In this document: positions 38,801 to 48,069 of the stretch, piece by piece | How the letters are laid out: every line of letters begins with the position of its first letter | Numbering within the stretch: position 1 is the first letter of the stretch | Assembly: GCF_024346585.1 (NCBI RefSeq) | Contig: NZ_AP024523.1 | Location: forward strand, 1,497,001 to 1,561,000 | Origin: Streptococcus toyakuensis | Lineage (GTDB): Bacteria > Bacillota > Bacilli > Lactobacillales > Streptococcaceae | Direction: 5' to 3' | Length of the DNA: 64,000 bases | Made by a program: the position numbers and the translations under genes | Notes under the pieces: model-generated | What the model was told of the DNA's origin: nothing | Seen by the model: only the letters and a program-made list of their open reading frames with translations | Database searches by the model: none

Positions 38801-39687
38801 GAACGGTTTACCGTTTCCTTTCTCCGGTCTTTGTCGCGATGCCCTTCATTAACAGGCCAATTCTTGGATAAGTCCTGCGCCAAGCGTTTAGCAAAGGCCA
38901 CACTACGGTGTTGTCCACCCGTACATCCCATGGCAATGGTCAAAACGGACTTACCTTCCTTTTGGTAACTTGGCAAAATCGGTTCAATCAAGGCCAACAA
39001 ATGTTGATAAAAGTCTTCGGACTCTGGATGGTTCATGACATAGTGATACACTGGTTCATCTACACCCGTTTGGTTTCTCAGTTCTGGTAGGTAGTAGGGA
39101 TTTGGCAAGAATCGGACATCAAATACCAAGTCCGCATCAATCGGGATACCATACTTAAAGCCAAAAGACATGACTTCGATACGGAAAGACTGGGCTTGTT
39201 CTTGGTCTGAAAACTGCTCTGCAATGGTTTTACGTAGCTCACGTGGAGTGAGTTCAGTCGTATCCACCACATTTTGGCTCATGTTTTTCAAAGGCGCCAA
39301 GAGCTCACGTTCCAGTTTGATACCATCTAAAATCCGACCATCTGCAGCTAGAGGGTGGCTTCGTCTGGTTTCCTTGTAACGAGCGACCAATTCCTTATCA
39401 GCTGCATCCAAAAAAAGAATTTTAAAGTCCAGTTCTTCCTTGTTTTCCAACTCATCCAAAACAGTTTGAATCTCTGAGAAGAAAGAACGGCTACGCATAT
39501 CCACTACCAAGGCCAACTTATGGTCGTCTTCCTTTGTTTCCACCAACTGCAAAAACTTAGGCAAGAGAGCTGGCGGCATATTGTCAATGGTGAAATACCC
39601 CAAATCCTCGAAGGACTGAATGGCTACAGTTTTCCCAGCACCACTCATCCCTGTCACAATCACCAAGTGAAGTTGTTTCTTTGTCAT
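38797..39687 (-). CDS. rapZ: RapZ-type nucleotide-binding protein
   Basis: A 296-residue P-loop protein of the RapZ/YvcJ family. Walker A is GMSGAGKT at about residues 13-20, and the C-terminal domain carries the conserved [18 protein letters not shown] (about 255-272). E. coli RapZ is an RNA-binding adaptor that controls GlmS levels; YvcJ of Bacillus binds and hydrolyses nucleotides and affects competence. It is the first gene of the rapZ-yvcK-whiA cluster. Confidence 0.94.
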   Translation of the reverse strand: MTKKQLHLVIVTGMSGAGKTVAIQSFEDLGYFTIDNMPPALLPKFLQLVETKEDDHKLALVVDMRSRSFFSEIQTVLDELENKEELDFKILFLDAADKELVARYKETRRSHPLAADGRILDGIKLERELLAPLKNMSQNVVDTTELTPRELRKTIAEQFSDQEQAQSFRIEVMSFGFKYGIPIDADLVFDVRFLPNPYYLPELRNQTGVDEPVYHYVMNHPESEDFYQHLLALIEPILPSYQKEGKSVLTIAMGCTGGQHRSVAFAKRLAQDLSKNWPVNEGHRDKDRRKETVNRS

Positions 39688-39738
39688 CTGTTTCTCCTTA
39701 TATCAAAAGAAGCTTGGCAACACCAAACTTCAACTAGC

Positions 39739-40119
39739 TTATCCAATCTCTGCGATGACTTCAATTTCGACTTTTACATCACGAGGAAGACGAGCTACCT
39801 CCACAGCTGAACGAGCTGGAAATTCCTCTTTAAAGGCCGTTTGGTAAACCTCGTTAAAAGGAACAAAGTCGTTCATATCGCTCAAGAAGCAAGTAGTTTT
39901 GACAACATAGGCAAAGTCAGTTCCTGCTTCTGCCAAAATAGCACCGATGTTTTTCAAGACTTGTTCTGTCTGTTCTTGGATAGTCTCTCCAACGATTTCC
40001 CCAGTTTCAGGAGAGAGAGGAACTTGACCACTAGCAAACAAAAGGTTGCCAACGATTTTTCCTTGAACATATGGTCCGATAGCCTTTGGAGCTTTGTCTG
40101 TATGAATTGTTTTTGCCAT
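39739..40119 (-). CDS. ridA: RidA family reactive intermediate deaminase
   Basis: A 126-residue RidA/YjgF/UK114 protein that hydrolyses reactive enamines and imines formed by PLP enzymes. The conserved Arg is visible in ARSAVEVARLP near residue 107, and GPYVQGKIVGNLLFASGQVPL (two parts: GPYVQGKIVGN and LLFASGQVPL) forms the N-terminal signature. It lies 10 bp downstream of ysxC on the same strand, so it may be the last gene of clpX-ysxC-ridA. Confidence 0.94.
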   Translation of the reverse strand: MAKTIHTDKAPKAIGPYVQGKIVGNLLFASGQVPLSPETGEIVGETIQEQTEQVLKNIGAILAEAGTDFAYVVKTTCFLSDMNDFVPFNEVYQTAFKEEFPARSAVEVARLPRDVKVEIEVIAEIG

Positions 40120-40129
40120 TTTCTTTTCC

Positions 40130-40717
40130 TCATAATTTTTCTAAAATTGCATCCCAAGCCTCATCCATCCCTGCCTTGCTGACAGATGAAAAGAGGATGA
40201 AGTCATCACTTGGGTCAAAGTTTAATTTCTTTTTGATTGCTGATTCATGCTTGTTCCACTTACCACGAGGAATCTTGTCTGCCTTAGTCGCAACGATGAT
40301 GACCGGAATCTCATAGTATTTGAGAAATTCATACATCTGTACATCATCTGCTGACGGGTCGTGGCGGAGGTCCACCAAACTGACCACAGCACGGAGATTT
40401 TCCCGAGTCGTTAGGTACTCCTCAATCATGCGCCCCCACTTTTCACGTTCCTTTTTGGAAACACGGGCATAGCCATAACCAGGCACATCCACAAAGCGCA
40501 TCTTGTCATCAATGTTAAAGAAGTTGAGAAGCTGGGTTTTTCCAGGTTTCCCTGACGTACGAGCCAGATTCTTACGGTTCAACATAGTGTTGATAAAGCT
40601 AGACTTGCCAACATTGGAACGCCCTGCTAGGGCAATCTCTGGTAGTTCATCCTGCGGATAGTGGGATTTATTAGCTGCACTGAGCAAGATTTCAGCATTG
40701 TGTGTATTAAGTTCCAT
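40130..40717 (-). CDS. ysxC: Ribosome biogenesis GTPase YsxC/EngB
   Basis: A GTPase needed for 50S subunit assembly. The start at ATG 40717 (MELNTHNAE) gives 195 residues and is chosen because GAGG lies five bases before it; a GTG two codons upstream is possible. G1 is GRSNVGKSS (about 31-39), G3 DVPGYG, G4 TKAD (about 143) and G5 SS near 173. It follows clpX by 8 bp, the conserved clpX-ysxC pairing. Confidence 0.95.
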   Translation of the reverse strand: MELNTHNAEILLSAANKSHYPQDELPEIALAGRSNVGKSSFINTMLNRKNLARTSGKPGKTQLLNFFNIDDKMRFVDVPGYGYARVSKKEREKWGRMIEEYLTTRENLRAVVSLVDLRHDPSADDVQMYEFLKYYEIPVIIVATKADKIPRGKWNKHESAIKKKLNFDPSDDFILFSSVSKAGMDEAWDAILEKL

Positions 40718-40725
40718 AGTCACCT

Positions 40726-41958
40726 CTAGGCTGTTTCTAGGATTGGTTTATCCGTTCCATCGACAGCTTCTTTTGTGATGCGAACCAATTTCACATTTTC
40801 CTGACTCGGTACTTCAAACATGACATCTAGCATGGTTTCTTCAATAATCGAACGAAGACCACGCGCCCCTGTTTTGCGTTCGATGGCCTTATTGGCAATC
40901 TCTTGAAGAGCTTCGTCGTCAAATTCCAACTCAACATCATCATAAGACAGCAAGGTTTGGTATTGTTTGACCAAGGCATTTCTTGGCTCTTTCAAAATAC
41001 GCACCAAATCATCTACTGTCAATTGTTCAAGAGCAGCAAAGACAGGCAAACGTCCAATCAACTCAGGGATAATACCAAATTTTTGAATATCTTCTGCGAT
41101 GATTTCTTGCATGTAAGAGCTATTTTCATCAATCGCTTTATTGTTTTGACCAAATCCGATGACTTTTTCACCAAGACGTTGTTTGACGATTTCTTCAATG
41201 CCATCAAAGGCACCACCCACGATGAAGACGATATTTTTAGTATCCACTTGAATCATCTCTTGTCGTGGATGCTTGCGTCCACCTTGAGGCGGCACGCTAG
41301 CAACGGTTCCCTCGATAATCTTGAGGAGGGCTTGTTGCACCCCTTCACCAGAAACATCACGTGTGATCGATACATTCTCACTCTTCTTGGCAATCTTGTC
41401 AATTTCATCCACATAGATAATCCCACGCTCTGCACGTTCAATATTAAAGTCAGCAGCCTGCAGGAGTTTGAGGAGGATATTTTCCACGTCCTCACCAACA
41501 TAACCAGCCTCAGTAAGAGCTGTCGCATCTGCGATCGCAAAAGGTACATTCAAGCTCTTAGCCAAGGTCTGAGCAAGGAAAGTTTTCCCTGAACCAGTTG
41601 GGCCAATCATCAAGATGTTTGACTTCTGCAAATCCACATCTTCTGACTCTTCACGCGTATCGTGGAAATTGATGCGTTTGTAGTGGTTGTATACTGCTAC
41701 TGCTAAAGCACGTTTTGCACGATCTTGACCGATTACATAGTGGTTCAAGATATGGAGGAGTTCGATTGGTTTTGGAACTTCAGACAAGTCTGCCAAGACT
41801 TCTTCCGCCAACTCCTCTCGAATGATTTCCTGAGCCAACTCCACACATTCATTACAGATAAAGGCGTTGTTCCCAGCGATTATTTTTTGTACTTCTTCTT
41901 GGCTTTTGCCACAAAATGAGCAATAAACCATCATATCATTATTCCTAGTTGTAGGCAT
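40726..41958 (-). CDS. clpX: ClpX, ATP-binding subunit of ClpXP protease
   Basis: A 410-residue AAA+ unfoldase that selects substrates and feeds them to ClpP. An N-terminal C4 zinc-binding domain (CSFCGKS and [10 protein letters not shown], about 13-45) is followed by Walker A GPTGSGKT (about 118), Walker [11 protein letters not shown], the pore loop GYVG and the ClpP-docking IGF loop (VIGFG at about 265). SPxLLGRLPV-like sequence (PELIGRLPV) contains the arginine finger region. It is co-transcribed with ysxC; folA and a small membrane peptide gene lie just upstream. Confidence 0.97.
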   Translation of the reverse strand: MPTTRNNDMMVYCSFCGKSQEEVQKIIAGNNAFICNECVELAQEIIREELAEEVLADLSEVPKPIELLHILNHYVIGQDRAKRALAVAVYNHYKRINFHDTREESEDVDLQKSNILMIGPTGSGKTFLAQTLAKSLNVPFAIADATALTEAGYVGEDVENILLKLLQAADFNIERAERGIIYVDEIDKIAKKSENVSITRDVSGEGVQQALLKIIEGTVASVPPQGGRKHPRQEMIQVDTKNIVFIVGGAFDGIEEIVKQRLGEKVIGFGQNNKAIDENSSYMQEIIAEDIQKFGIIPELIGRLPVFAALEQLTVDDLVRILKEPRNALVKQYQTLLSYDDVELEFDDEALQEIANKAIERKTGARGLRSIIEETMLDVMFEVPSQENVKLVRITKEAVDGTDKPILETA

Positions 41959-41994
41959 GATTTCCTTCCGTTCTATTCTATACTGTCATTCTAT

Positions 41995-42165
41995 CTAAAA
42001 TAAGGTCATGTAAAAAGCATGGATACTATTGACCAAATTGGTAAATGCATTTAACCAGAGCAGGACAGAAAGTCCATAGCGCTTTTTACGAAAAGCCTGT
42101 GCCCCTGCAAGCAAGCAGACCAAACACAGCATGGCTGTGAAAAAACCAAATATACTACGTTCCAT
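41995..42165 (-). CDS. Small hydrophobic membrane peptide between folA and clpX
   Basis: A 56-residue peptide beginning [20 protein letters not shown]. It has one clear membrane helix (about 5-22), a basic AFRKKRYG turn and a second hydrophobic stretch (about 31-48). Its ATG overlaps the folA stop by one base (TAATG), so translation is coupled. The position between folA and clpX is the same as in pneumococcus, which argues for a real gene. Function is unknown. Confidence 0.75.
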   Translation of the reverse strand: MERSIFGFFTAMLCLVCLLAGAQAFRKKRYGLSVLLWLNAFTNLVNSIHAFYMTLF

Positions 42166-42671
42166 TAGACTTCCTTTCTCTTGCGGTATTGGATGGTAAA
42201 ATCATAAGGATTTTTCTCATCTTTGCTATAGAATTTGCTTGAAACTGTCTCAAAAAGAGACAAGTCAAATTCTTCAGGGAAATAGGTATCTCCTTCCACC
42301 CGAGCATGAATGTGAGTCACAATCACTTCGTCAAGGTAGGGTTCAAAAGCTTGAAAAATTTGCTTTCCACCTAAAATATAAAGATTCTTATCTTGAGCCT
42401 GATACCAGTCCAAGACAGACTGAACATCATAAAAAGTAGCAACCCCGTCTATCTTTTCTTCTGGGTTACGAGTCAAAATCAAGGTCTCCCGTTTGGGAAG
42501 CAAGCGACGCCCCATTCCATCAAAGGTCACACGCCCCATCAAGATAGCATGATTCAGAGTTGTTTCTTTGAAGTGTTGCAGTTCTGCTGGCAAATGCCAA
42601 GGCAGGCGATTGTCCTTACCAATCACACCCTCTTCATCCTGGGCCCAAATAGCTACGATTTTCTTAGTCAT
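42165..42671 (-). CDS. folA: Dihydrofolate reductase with resistance-type residues
   Basis: Reduces dihydrofolate with NADPH and is the target of trimethoprim. A 168-residue enzyme with the N-terminal [20 protein letters not shown] and the substrate-site LILTRNP. Residue 100 is Leu (codon TTA at 42372-42374, in NLYIL). From memory, susceptible pneumococcal DHFR has Ile100, and I100L is the key trimethoprim-resistance change. Asp20, Ala92 and Phe135 also match substitutions reported in mosaic resistant alleles. A small membrane peptide gene is coupled downstream, then clpX. Confidence 0.95.
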   Translation of the reverse strand: MTKKIVAIWAQDEEGVIGKDNRLPWHLPAELQHFKETTLNHAILMGRVTFDGMGRRLLPKRETLILTRNPEEKIDGVATFYDVQSVLDWYQAQDKNLYILGGKQIFQAFEPYLDEVIVTHIHARVEGDTYFPEEFDLSLFETVSSKFYSKDEKNPYDFTIQYRKRKEV

Positions 42672-42751
42672 GCTTCCATCCTTTTCACTGATAGTACTAT
42701 TTTATCAAAAAACTCAAAAAAAGACTGGTTTGGGATAGCTTACAAGATAGA

Positions 42752-42783
42752 AAAAAATCTGCAAGAAATTTCTTACAGATTTA
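42752..42783 (-). terminator. Terminator of dpr
   Basis: AAATCTG and CAGATTT flank a second pairing of AAGAAA with TTTCTT, and the A run on the left gives a U tail on the minus strand. It lies 20 bp past the dpr stop. Confidence 0.7.
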
Positions 42784-42802
42784 TATATGTTGCTATTGTT
42801 TC

Positions 42803-43321
42803 TTATAAACCAGGTGCTTGTCCCAATTCTGCTGCAAGCATCCAGATTGTTTTATCCGTTTCAGTCTTAGCATCTGAAAAGATACCGTTTGTCACATCAT
42901 CACCCTCTTCATCAGTGACATCCAAACCTTTTTGGAAGAGTTCTGACAAGTAACGGTAGATAGCAAGGACACGTTCCAAGCTTTCTTCAACATTACGGTA
43001 TTCACCAGCTTCTTCTTCGATTTCACTGTTTTGAAGGAATTCTGTCAATGTAGAGAATGGGCTTCCACCAAGTGTAATCAAGCGTTCGCTGATTTCATCT
43101 AATTGACCATCAAGAGCATCCATGTACTCATCCATTTTTGGATGCCATACAAGGAAACCACGACCACGCATATACCAGTGTACTTGGTGCAAAGCAACGT
43201 GAGCTACGTACAAATCAGCAACAGCTTGATTCAATACTTCCTTTGTTTTTGCCAATGCCACTGGCGCTGATTTTGTCAATGATGTTACGTCTTTTACTGC
43301 TTCTTTTTTCAATTCTACCAT
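42803..43321 (-). CDS. dpr: Dps-like peroxide resistance protein Dpr
   Basis: A 172-residue ferritin-like protein that assembles into a 12-mer, stores iron and prevents hydroxyl-radical formation. The intersubunit ferroxidase ligands are visible: His in [10 protein letters not shown] (about 44-53) and the Asp/Glu set in [20 protein letters not shown] (about 62-81). The length is typical for streptococcal Dpr, with the N-terminal extension [15 protein letters not shown]. It is monocistronic, with its own promoter and a PerR-box-like palindrome over the -10. H2O2-producing streptococci depend on such protection. Confidence 0.95.
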   Translation of the reverse strand: MVELKKEAVKDVTSLTKSAPVALAKTKEVLNQAVADLYVAHVALHQVHWYMRGRGFLVWHPKMDEYMDALDGQLDEISERLITLGGSPFSTLTEFLQNSEIEEEAGEYRNVEESLERVLAIYRYLSELFQKGLDVTDEEGDDVTNGIFSDAKTETDKTIWMLAAELGQAPGL

Positions 43322-43372
43322 TTTATTTTACCTCATTCATTATTATTTGTAACCACTTCTCAATGTTTACTA

Positions 43373-43405
43373 CCTTAGTATACTACTAAGGAAAACCAAT
43401 AGCAA
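43373..43405 (-). promoter_or_regulatory. dpr promoter with palindromic operator over the -10
   Basis: On the minus strand TTGCTA (43400-43405), a 17-base spacer and TATACT (43377-43382). CCTTAGTA-GTA-TACTAAGG (43373-43391) is a perfect 8-bp inverted repeat covering the -10. Its core TTAGTAGTATACTAA resembles a PerR box, although no regulator was seen nearby. Confidence 0.6.
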
Positions 43406-43509
43406 GCCAAATGACTCACATGAGAAAAGTTGCAATAGACTGATAATTTAAGAATTTTTTAGAATAAAACACAGTCCCTTTCAAACTCCCTTAACTGCGA
43501 TAAAATAAA

Positions 43510-43543
43510 GAAAAAAGAGGATGCAAATGTACACTCTTTTCTC
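43510..43543 (-). terminator. Probable terminator of the choline-binding lysozyme gene
   Basis: GAAAAAAGAG and CTCTTTTCTC pair imperfectly around a 14-nt loop shortly after the stop codon; the A-rich left flank gives a U tail on the minus strand. Confidence 0.45.
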
Positions 43544-43554
43544 AGTTTTACATC

Positions 43555-45132
43555 TTAATACCAGACGCTAACATCCACACGTCCTCGAATCCCTTTAAGA
43601 GAGTCAGATGAAGTATATTGCCATCCTTTTTCTCCTGAATAATGAGGATTGTTCCAATCAAGCGCATCCGTATAGGCTGCTACCCAGTTAACATGTTGCA
43701 AAATATCAGGATGATTCAAACGAGTTTGCAAAAGTTGACGGTAGCTATAAACATTCACATTTTGATAACCTGCTTTTTTCATGGTTTCCATATACTTATT
43801 GATGATTTTAACCCAAGTGTCTGTATCTGATGGAGTTTTCTTAGATTTATTTTCATATTCCCAGTTTTCAACATCATAGTAAATTGGATAAGACAGGTTC
43901 ATCTTGTATTTCTTCAAGAGTTCAATAGTCTGTTTAGCATCATTCTCAGCATCTGTTTCATTTTCTGCATAGGTATACAGATAGACACCATAAGGAATAC
44001 CTAGTCGATTAAATTCTTGAATATTATAAGCCAATTCCTTGTCCTCAGTTCCACTATAGCCCAAACGAACAATAACACCATCTACTCCATTATCATCGAT
44101 GACTTTTTTCCAGTCACTGATACGACCATTGTGCTCACTGACATCAATGACCTTTTTAACTTGATCAGTCCCAACTTGTTCTTCACGATGATTAAAGAAA
44201 TAACGTTTGCCATTTCGGTGAACCCAGCCAACATTCAAGGCTTTCTTTTCTTTCAGTTCCCCTGAATCGGCAAAAGTATAACGAGTATCGTCCATAATTA
44301 ACTCACCTGTTGCCATGACACCACTTTCAGTAAGATAGTAGTTTCCATGCCACTCATCTTGAGCCATGTAACCCCACTTCTTAAAATAATACCACTTTCC
44401 ATCAATCTTTTGCCACTGTTCATTAGCATAAGAACCATCTGCCTTAAGATAGAACCAACTCTTATAATGATTATCATAAAGCCATTCGTTTTGCATCATG
44501 GCACCTTGACCATTCAAGAAATAATTTCCTTGCCACTGACTTTTAGCCATATAGCCCCACTTCTTGAAATAGTACCATTTGCCATTGATTTTCTGCCATT
44601 CTTGTTCTGCATAAGAACCATCTGCCTTGAGGTAGAACCAGCTCTTATAATTGTTATCGTAAACCCATTCATTTTTAGCCATGTAACCACCCGCTTTGAG
44701 GTAATAGTTTCCATGCCATTCTTTTTGAGCATAACGACCATCTGCTTTTATATAGAACCAACTATTGTAGCTAGTATCGAAAATCCATTCACTCTTAGCT
44801 TTTGAACCATCTGCTTTTACATAGAAGTCACCTTCCCAATGTGCTGATGTTGAATTTGGCTTACTTTCTTCTTTCTGACTACTAGCTCGCGTCTCTTTTA
44901 CTTCTTCCTTTTTCTCTGGACGCTGACTAGAAGAAGTCTCAACCTTTTTCTCTTCTTCTTTTTGACTTGTAGTCGTTTCTGATTTCTTTTCTTCTACCTT
45001 ACTAGAAGAAGCTTGAACACTGCTTTCTTCCGAAGATGCTTTCGCTTCAGCTTCATTTGCAGCCACCTGATTAACTATCAATCCAAGCAAAAAGGCACTT
45101 GCTAATCCAATTTTTCCAATCCTTGTTTTCAA
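43555..45132 (-). CDS. Choline-binding GH25 lysozyme (LytC-like)
   Basis: A secreted murein hydrolase. The start is TTG at 45132: GGGAGGA lies six bases upstream, and the extra in-frame codons to 45165 fall inside the tpiA terminator. The 525-residue product has a signal peptide (KTRIGKIGLASAFLLGLIV, cleaved near AANEA), a Ser/Glu/Lys-rich linker (about 28-95), about eleven choline-binding repeats (W/Y-rich WFYLKADGSYA type, about 98-330) and a C-terminal GH25 domain (about 335-525). The likely catalytic residues are Asp in IDVSEHNG and Asp/Glu in YYDVENWE. The layout matches pneumococcal LytC, but the linker makes it longer. It binds choline on teichoic acids. Confidence 0.9.
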   Translation of the reverse strand: MKTRIGKIGLASAFLLGLIVNQVAANEAEAKASSEESSVQASSSKVEEKKSETTTSQKEEEKKVETSSSQRPEKKEEVKETRASSQKEESKPNSTSAHWEGDFYVKADGSKAKSEWIFDTSYNSWFYIKADGRYAQKEWHGNYYLKAGGYMAKNEWVYDNNYKSWFYLKADGSYAEQEWQKINGKWYYFKKWGYMAKSQWQGNYFLNGQGAMMQNEWLYDNHYKSWFYLKADGSYANEQWQKIDGKWYYFKKWGYMAQDEWHGNYYLTESGVMATGELIMDDTRYTFADSGELKEKKALNVGWVHRNGKRYFFNHREEQVGTDQVKKVIDVSEHNGRISDWKKVIDDNGVDGVIVRLGYSGTEDKELAYNIQEFNRLGIPYGVYLYTYAENETDAENDAKQTIELLKKYKMNLSYPIYYDVENWEYENKSKKTPSDTDTWVKIINKYMETMKKAGYQNVNVYSYRQLLQTRLNHPDILQHVNWVAAYTDALDWNNPHYSGEKGWQYTSSDSLKGIRGRVDVSVWY

Positions 45133-45147
45133 TCTTTCCTCCCTTAT

Positions 45148-45180
45148 AAAAAATGGAACAGACATCTGAATGCTGTTCCA
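45148..45180 (-). terminator. Terminator of tpiA
   Basis: TGGAACAG and CTGTTCCA form a perfect 8-bp stem (45154-45180), and the A run 45148-45153 becomes a U tail on the minus strand. Confidence 0.85.
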
Positions 45181-45202
45181 CCTAGCTTTTGCTACTTACT
45201 AA

Positions 45203-45961
45203 TTATTTTACGAAGTCAAGCAAAGCCAAGAAGCTTTCTGCTTCAAGTGACGCACCACCTACAAGGGCACCGTCAACGTCTGGGCAAGCCATGTATGAAG
45301 CAACGTTTTCAGGTTTAACAGAACCACCGTATTGAACACGAACTTTGTCCGCAACTTCTTGACCAAAGTCAGCAGCTACAACGTCACGAACAACTTTACA
45401 CATTTTTTGTGCATCGTCTTGTGAAGCTGATTTACCAGTACCGATAGCCCAGATTGGCTCGTAAGCGATAACTGATACAGCAACTTGTTCAGCTGTCAAA
45501 CCAGCCAATGCAGCAGATACTTGAGCACCTACAAATTCAGCAGCTTTACCAGCTTCGTAAGTTTCAAGTGACTCACCACAACAGATGATTGGAAGCATAC
45601 CGTTTGCAAAGATTGCTTTTGCTTTTTTGTTGATATCTTCGTCAGTTTCATGGAAGTAGTCACGGCGTTCTGAGTGACCGATAACAACATAGTCAGTACC
45701 GATTTCTTTCAAAACTTGTGGGCTAGTTTCACCAGTGAAAGCACCTGCATTTTCAAAGTAGCAGTTTTGAGCAGCAACTTTAAGGTTTGAACCTTTTGCA
45801 GCAGCAAGAACAGTTGTCAAATCAAGAGCTGGAGCTGCGATACCTGCTTCAACAAGATCTGATGAAGGAAGTTTTGATGCAACTGCTTCAACGAATGCTT
45901 TAGCTTCTTCTGGATTTTTGTTCATTTTCCAGTTACCAGCGATAAATGGTTTACGTGACAT
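45203..45961 (-). CDS. tpiA: Triosephosphate isomerase
   Basis: Interconverts dihydroxyacetone phosphate and glyceraldehyde 3-phosphate in glycolysis. A 252-residue TIM barrel with N-terminal GNWKMN (Asn and Lys active site), the catalytic His in [10 protein letters not shown] (about 97) and the catalytic Glu in [11 protein letters not shown] (about 168), plus the C-terminal phosphate loop GGSVKPENV. The start at ATG 45961 ([10 protein letters not shown]) has GAGGT seven bases upstream; an upstream in-frame Met is less likely. It is monocistronic, with its own promoter and terminator, and its codon use looks highly expressed. Confidence 0.97.
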   Translation of the reverse strand: MSRKPFIAGNWKMNKNPEEAKAFVEAVASKLPSSDLVEAGIAAPALDLTTVLAAAKGSNLKVAAQNCYFENAGAFTGETSPQVLKEIGTDYVVIGHSERRDYFHETDEDINKKAKAIFANGMLPIICCGESLETYEAGKAAEFVGAQVSAALAGLTAEQVAVSVIAYEPIWAIGTGKSASQDDAQKMCKVVRDVVAADFGQEVADKVRVQYGGSVKPENVASYMACPDVDGALVGGASLEAESFLALLDFVK

Positions 45962-45996
45962 TTCACATACCTCTTTTTTCAATTTATTTTCTATTT

Positions 45997-46025
45997 ATTT
46001 TATCACAATTAGACACAGCTTGCAA
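45997..46025 (-). promoter_or_regulatory. Promoter of tpiA
   Basis: TTGCAA (46020-46025), a 17-base spacer and TAAAAT (45997-46002) with a TG extension, read on the minus strand, leaving a leader of about 30 nt. Confidence 0.65.
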
Positions 46026-46058
46026 ATCTTACTCGGATTTCAAGCCTGCTTACATGGA

Positions 46059-46736
46059 TTAATCCTTCCAGAGATCCATGGCATTTCTGAAATCTGCCGA
46101 TACCTGTGTCAACTGAGAGTTGCTTGCTTCTCTCTCTGCCCGCTTGGCCTCTATTTGAGCCACACTTTTAATGCCTTCATGGCGCCAATTTCTCAAAATC
46201 GCCTGAATGTACTTCCAGTTTGATTTTCCATTCAAAACAGCTTCACGAAGAGCTTCCTTAATCAAGTCAGCACTGGTTCCATCTTCCTTAAGAGTCTTGG
46301 TCAAATCCTCAATCTCAAAAGGGGTCAATAAGCGCCCCAACTCCTGCTGAAAGGTTTCCACCAAATCCTTGAGCTGATTTTGAGGTGTCAACTGGTCTGA
46401 ACTTGAATGAGCAACTCCAAGCAAGTCATCCAAACGTTCCAAAGCCAAACTAGCATCAAAAAGCAATTCAATTTCACCATTCAATTCGATGGTTCGATAC
46501 TGAAGCAGTCCCCTTTCCGTCAGATTGGAAATGGCCTGATTGACATCCGAAATTTCCTTGCCAATCCTTTCAGCAATCTGGCTTGGCGACATTTCTTCTA
46601 AGCCTGTCGTATTTTGCAAATAGAAAAATTGCCAGACCAGAAAATCATCGCTAGACGGAAAGAGTTCCTTAAAATGCAAGAGCAGGGCACTCGGTAAAAC
46701 CAAGTTCCCTGATTTAAAAGCGTCTAAATATGTCAT
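46059..46736 (-). CDS. dnaD: DnaD family primosomal protein
   Basis: A 225-residue replication-initiation protein. The N-terminal winged-helix domain (about 1-115) drives oligomerisation, and the C-terminal DnaB/DnaD domain (about 130-205) binds DNA, with the YxxxI-type motif visible in NWKYIQAILRNW. It acts with DnaA and the helicase loader at oriC and at restart sites. It starts 8 bp after the metA stop on the same strand, so it is co-transcribed with metA. Confidence 0.9.
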   Translation of the reverse strand: MTYLDAFKSGNLVLPSALLLHFKELFPSSDDFLVWQFFYLQNTTGLEEMSPSQIAERIGKEISDVNQAISNLTERGLLQYRTIELNGEIELLFDASLALERLDDLLGVAHSSSDQLTPQNQLKDLVETFQQELGRLLTPFEIEDLTKTLKEDGTSADLIKEALREAVLNGKSNWKYIQAILRNWRHEGIKSVAQIEAKRAEREASNSQLTQVSADFRNAMDLWKD

Positions 46737-46744
46737 AATTCCTC

Positions 46745-47689
46745 TTATAAATACCCAAATGCGGATGCATCATCTTCTATTTTTCTCCAGTCAAAAGGGG
46801 TTTCCTGATAGACCGCATAATTCACCCAGTTACTGAAAAAGAGGGCTGCTGATGAAGACCAACAAAGACAAGGTGTCTGGTTGACATCATCATCCTTAAA
46901 GTAATTTTCTGGAATATGAGGATCCAAACCTGCATCACGATCTCGGAAATATTCATTTGCCAAGGTATCACGGTCATATTCCAAATGCCCAAAACTATAA
47001 ATTTCTCGTAAATCCCGACTGGCCAAAATCGAAACCCCAACCTGAGGACCCTCTGATAAAATCTCGAGATTAGTTTTGTTTAAGACCTCTTCCTTAGAAA
47101 TCTCCGTGTGCCGTGAATGAGGGGAAACGTAGCTATCATCAAAGCCTCTAAAAAGAAGGTGACCCTCTTTTAGGGTGTCTTGAGGATAAATACCTGATAG
47201 CTTACTGTCCATCTGGTATTTTTCCACTCCATAGCGCAGATAAAGACCAGCCTGAGCACCCCAACAGATATGAAGGGTCGAATAGACATGGGTCTTGGAC
47301 CACTCAAGCACCTGACTGAATTCCTCCCAATAGTCCACTTCCTCAAATGGTAAATGCTCAATCGGAGCCCCTGTGATAATCATCCCATCAAAATACTCGT
47401 CCTTGACTTCAGGAAAAGTTTTATAAAAGGTCTCCATGCGCTCTGCACGAGTCGTCTTGGAACGGTGGCTCTCCATATAGAGAAAGTCTATGTCCAATTG
47501 CAAAGGAGTATTTGCTAAATGCCGTAACAACTGGGTCTCTGTGACCACTTTTTTGGGCATTAGGTTTAAAATCAAAATCTTCAAGGGACGGATATCTTGG
47601 TGGGCTGCACGTTGATCATCCATGACAAAGATATTCTCTGTCCGTAAAATCTCAACAGCTGGTAATTTTTTATCAATTCGAATCGGCAT
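46745..47689 (-). CDS. metA: Homoserine O-acetyltransferase, MetA family
   Basis: Activates homoserine for methionine synthesis. A 314-residue MetA-type enzyme with the nucleophile Cys142 in [16 protein letters not shown] and the catalytic His in SPHSRHTEI. Residue 111 is Glu (TGAPIEHL); in this family Glu111 selects acetyl-CoA and Gly111 succinyl-CoA, so acetyl transfer is predicted although such proteins are often annotated as succinyltransferases. AGGAG lies six bases before ATG 47689. A BOX element with two boxB modules lies just upstream, in the probable leader. Confidence 0.93.
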   Translation of the reverse strand: MPIRIDKKLPAVEILRTENIFVMDDQRAAHQDIRPLKILILNLMPKKVVTETQLLRHLANTPLQLDIDFLYMESHRSKTTRAERMETFYKTFPEVKDEYFDGMIITGAPIEHLPFEEVDYWEEFSQVLEWSKTHVYSTLHICWGAQAGLYLRYGVEKYQMDSKLSGIYPQDTLKEGHLLFRGFDDSYVSPHSRHTEISKEEVLNKTNLEILSEGPQVGVSILASRDLREIYSFGHLEYDRDTLANEYFRDRDAGLDPHIPENYFKDDDVNQTPCLCWSSSAALFFSNWVNYAVYQETPFDWRKIEDDASAFGYL

Positions 47690-47736
47690 AACCTTCTCCT
47701 AACTGTATTCTTTCAGGAATCATTGCATATGTTTGA

Positions 47737-47932
47737 AACTCTTCGAAAATCTCTTCAAACCGCGTTAACGTTGCCTTGCCGTATGTGTAGGATACTGACT
47801 TCGTCAGTTCTATCTGCAACCTCAAAGCTGTACTTTGAGCTGACTTCGTCAGTTCTATCTGCAACCTCAAAACAGTGTTTTGAGCAACCTGCGGCTAGTT
47901 TCCTAGTTTGCTCTTTGATTTTCATTGAGTAT
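47737..47932 (-). repeat. BOX element with two boxB modules (A-B-B-C)
   Basis: On the minus strand boxA (ATACTCAATGAAAATCAAAG) leads into two tandem 45-bp boxB units (47840-47884 and 47795-47839) that share CTGACTTCGTCAGTTCTATC, then boxC ends AGATTTTCGAAGAGTT. It lies between apt and metA, upstream of metA. Confidence 0.92.
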
Positions 47933-48043
47933 GAAACTAAATCTCAAACACCTAGTCCTTTTATTATACTGCAAGAAGATATAGTTTTCAATTATAGTTT
48001 TTCTCTAACTAGCTATAGTCTATTTTTATATCCTAATGTAGAG

Positions 48044-48067
48044 AAAACAGCCCTAGGGACTGTTTTT
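48044..48067 (-). terminator. Terminator of apt
   Basis: AAAACAG and CTGTTTT pair around CCCTAGGGA, which itself is nearly self-complementary. It lies 3 bp from the apt stop. Confidence 0.55.
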
Positions 48068-48069
48068 GA

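Noticed and set aside
45133-45165. ATG at 45165 as start of the choline-binding lysozyme
   Set aside because: These codons lie in the tpiA terminator, have no ribosome site, and would put charged residues before the signal peptide.
47673-47870. 65-codon frame overlapping the BOX element and the metA start
   Set aside because: It is made of boxB and boxC sequence (LRLQIELTKS repeated) and lacks a ribosome site; the true feature is the BOX repeat.
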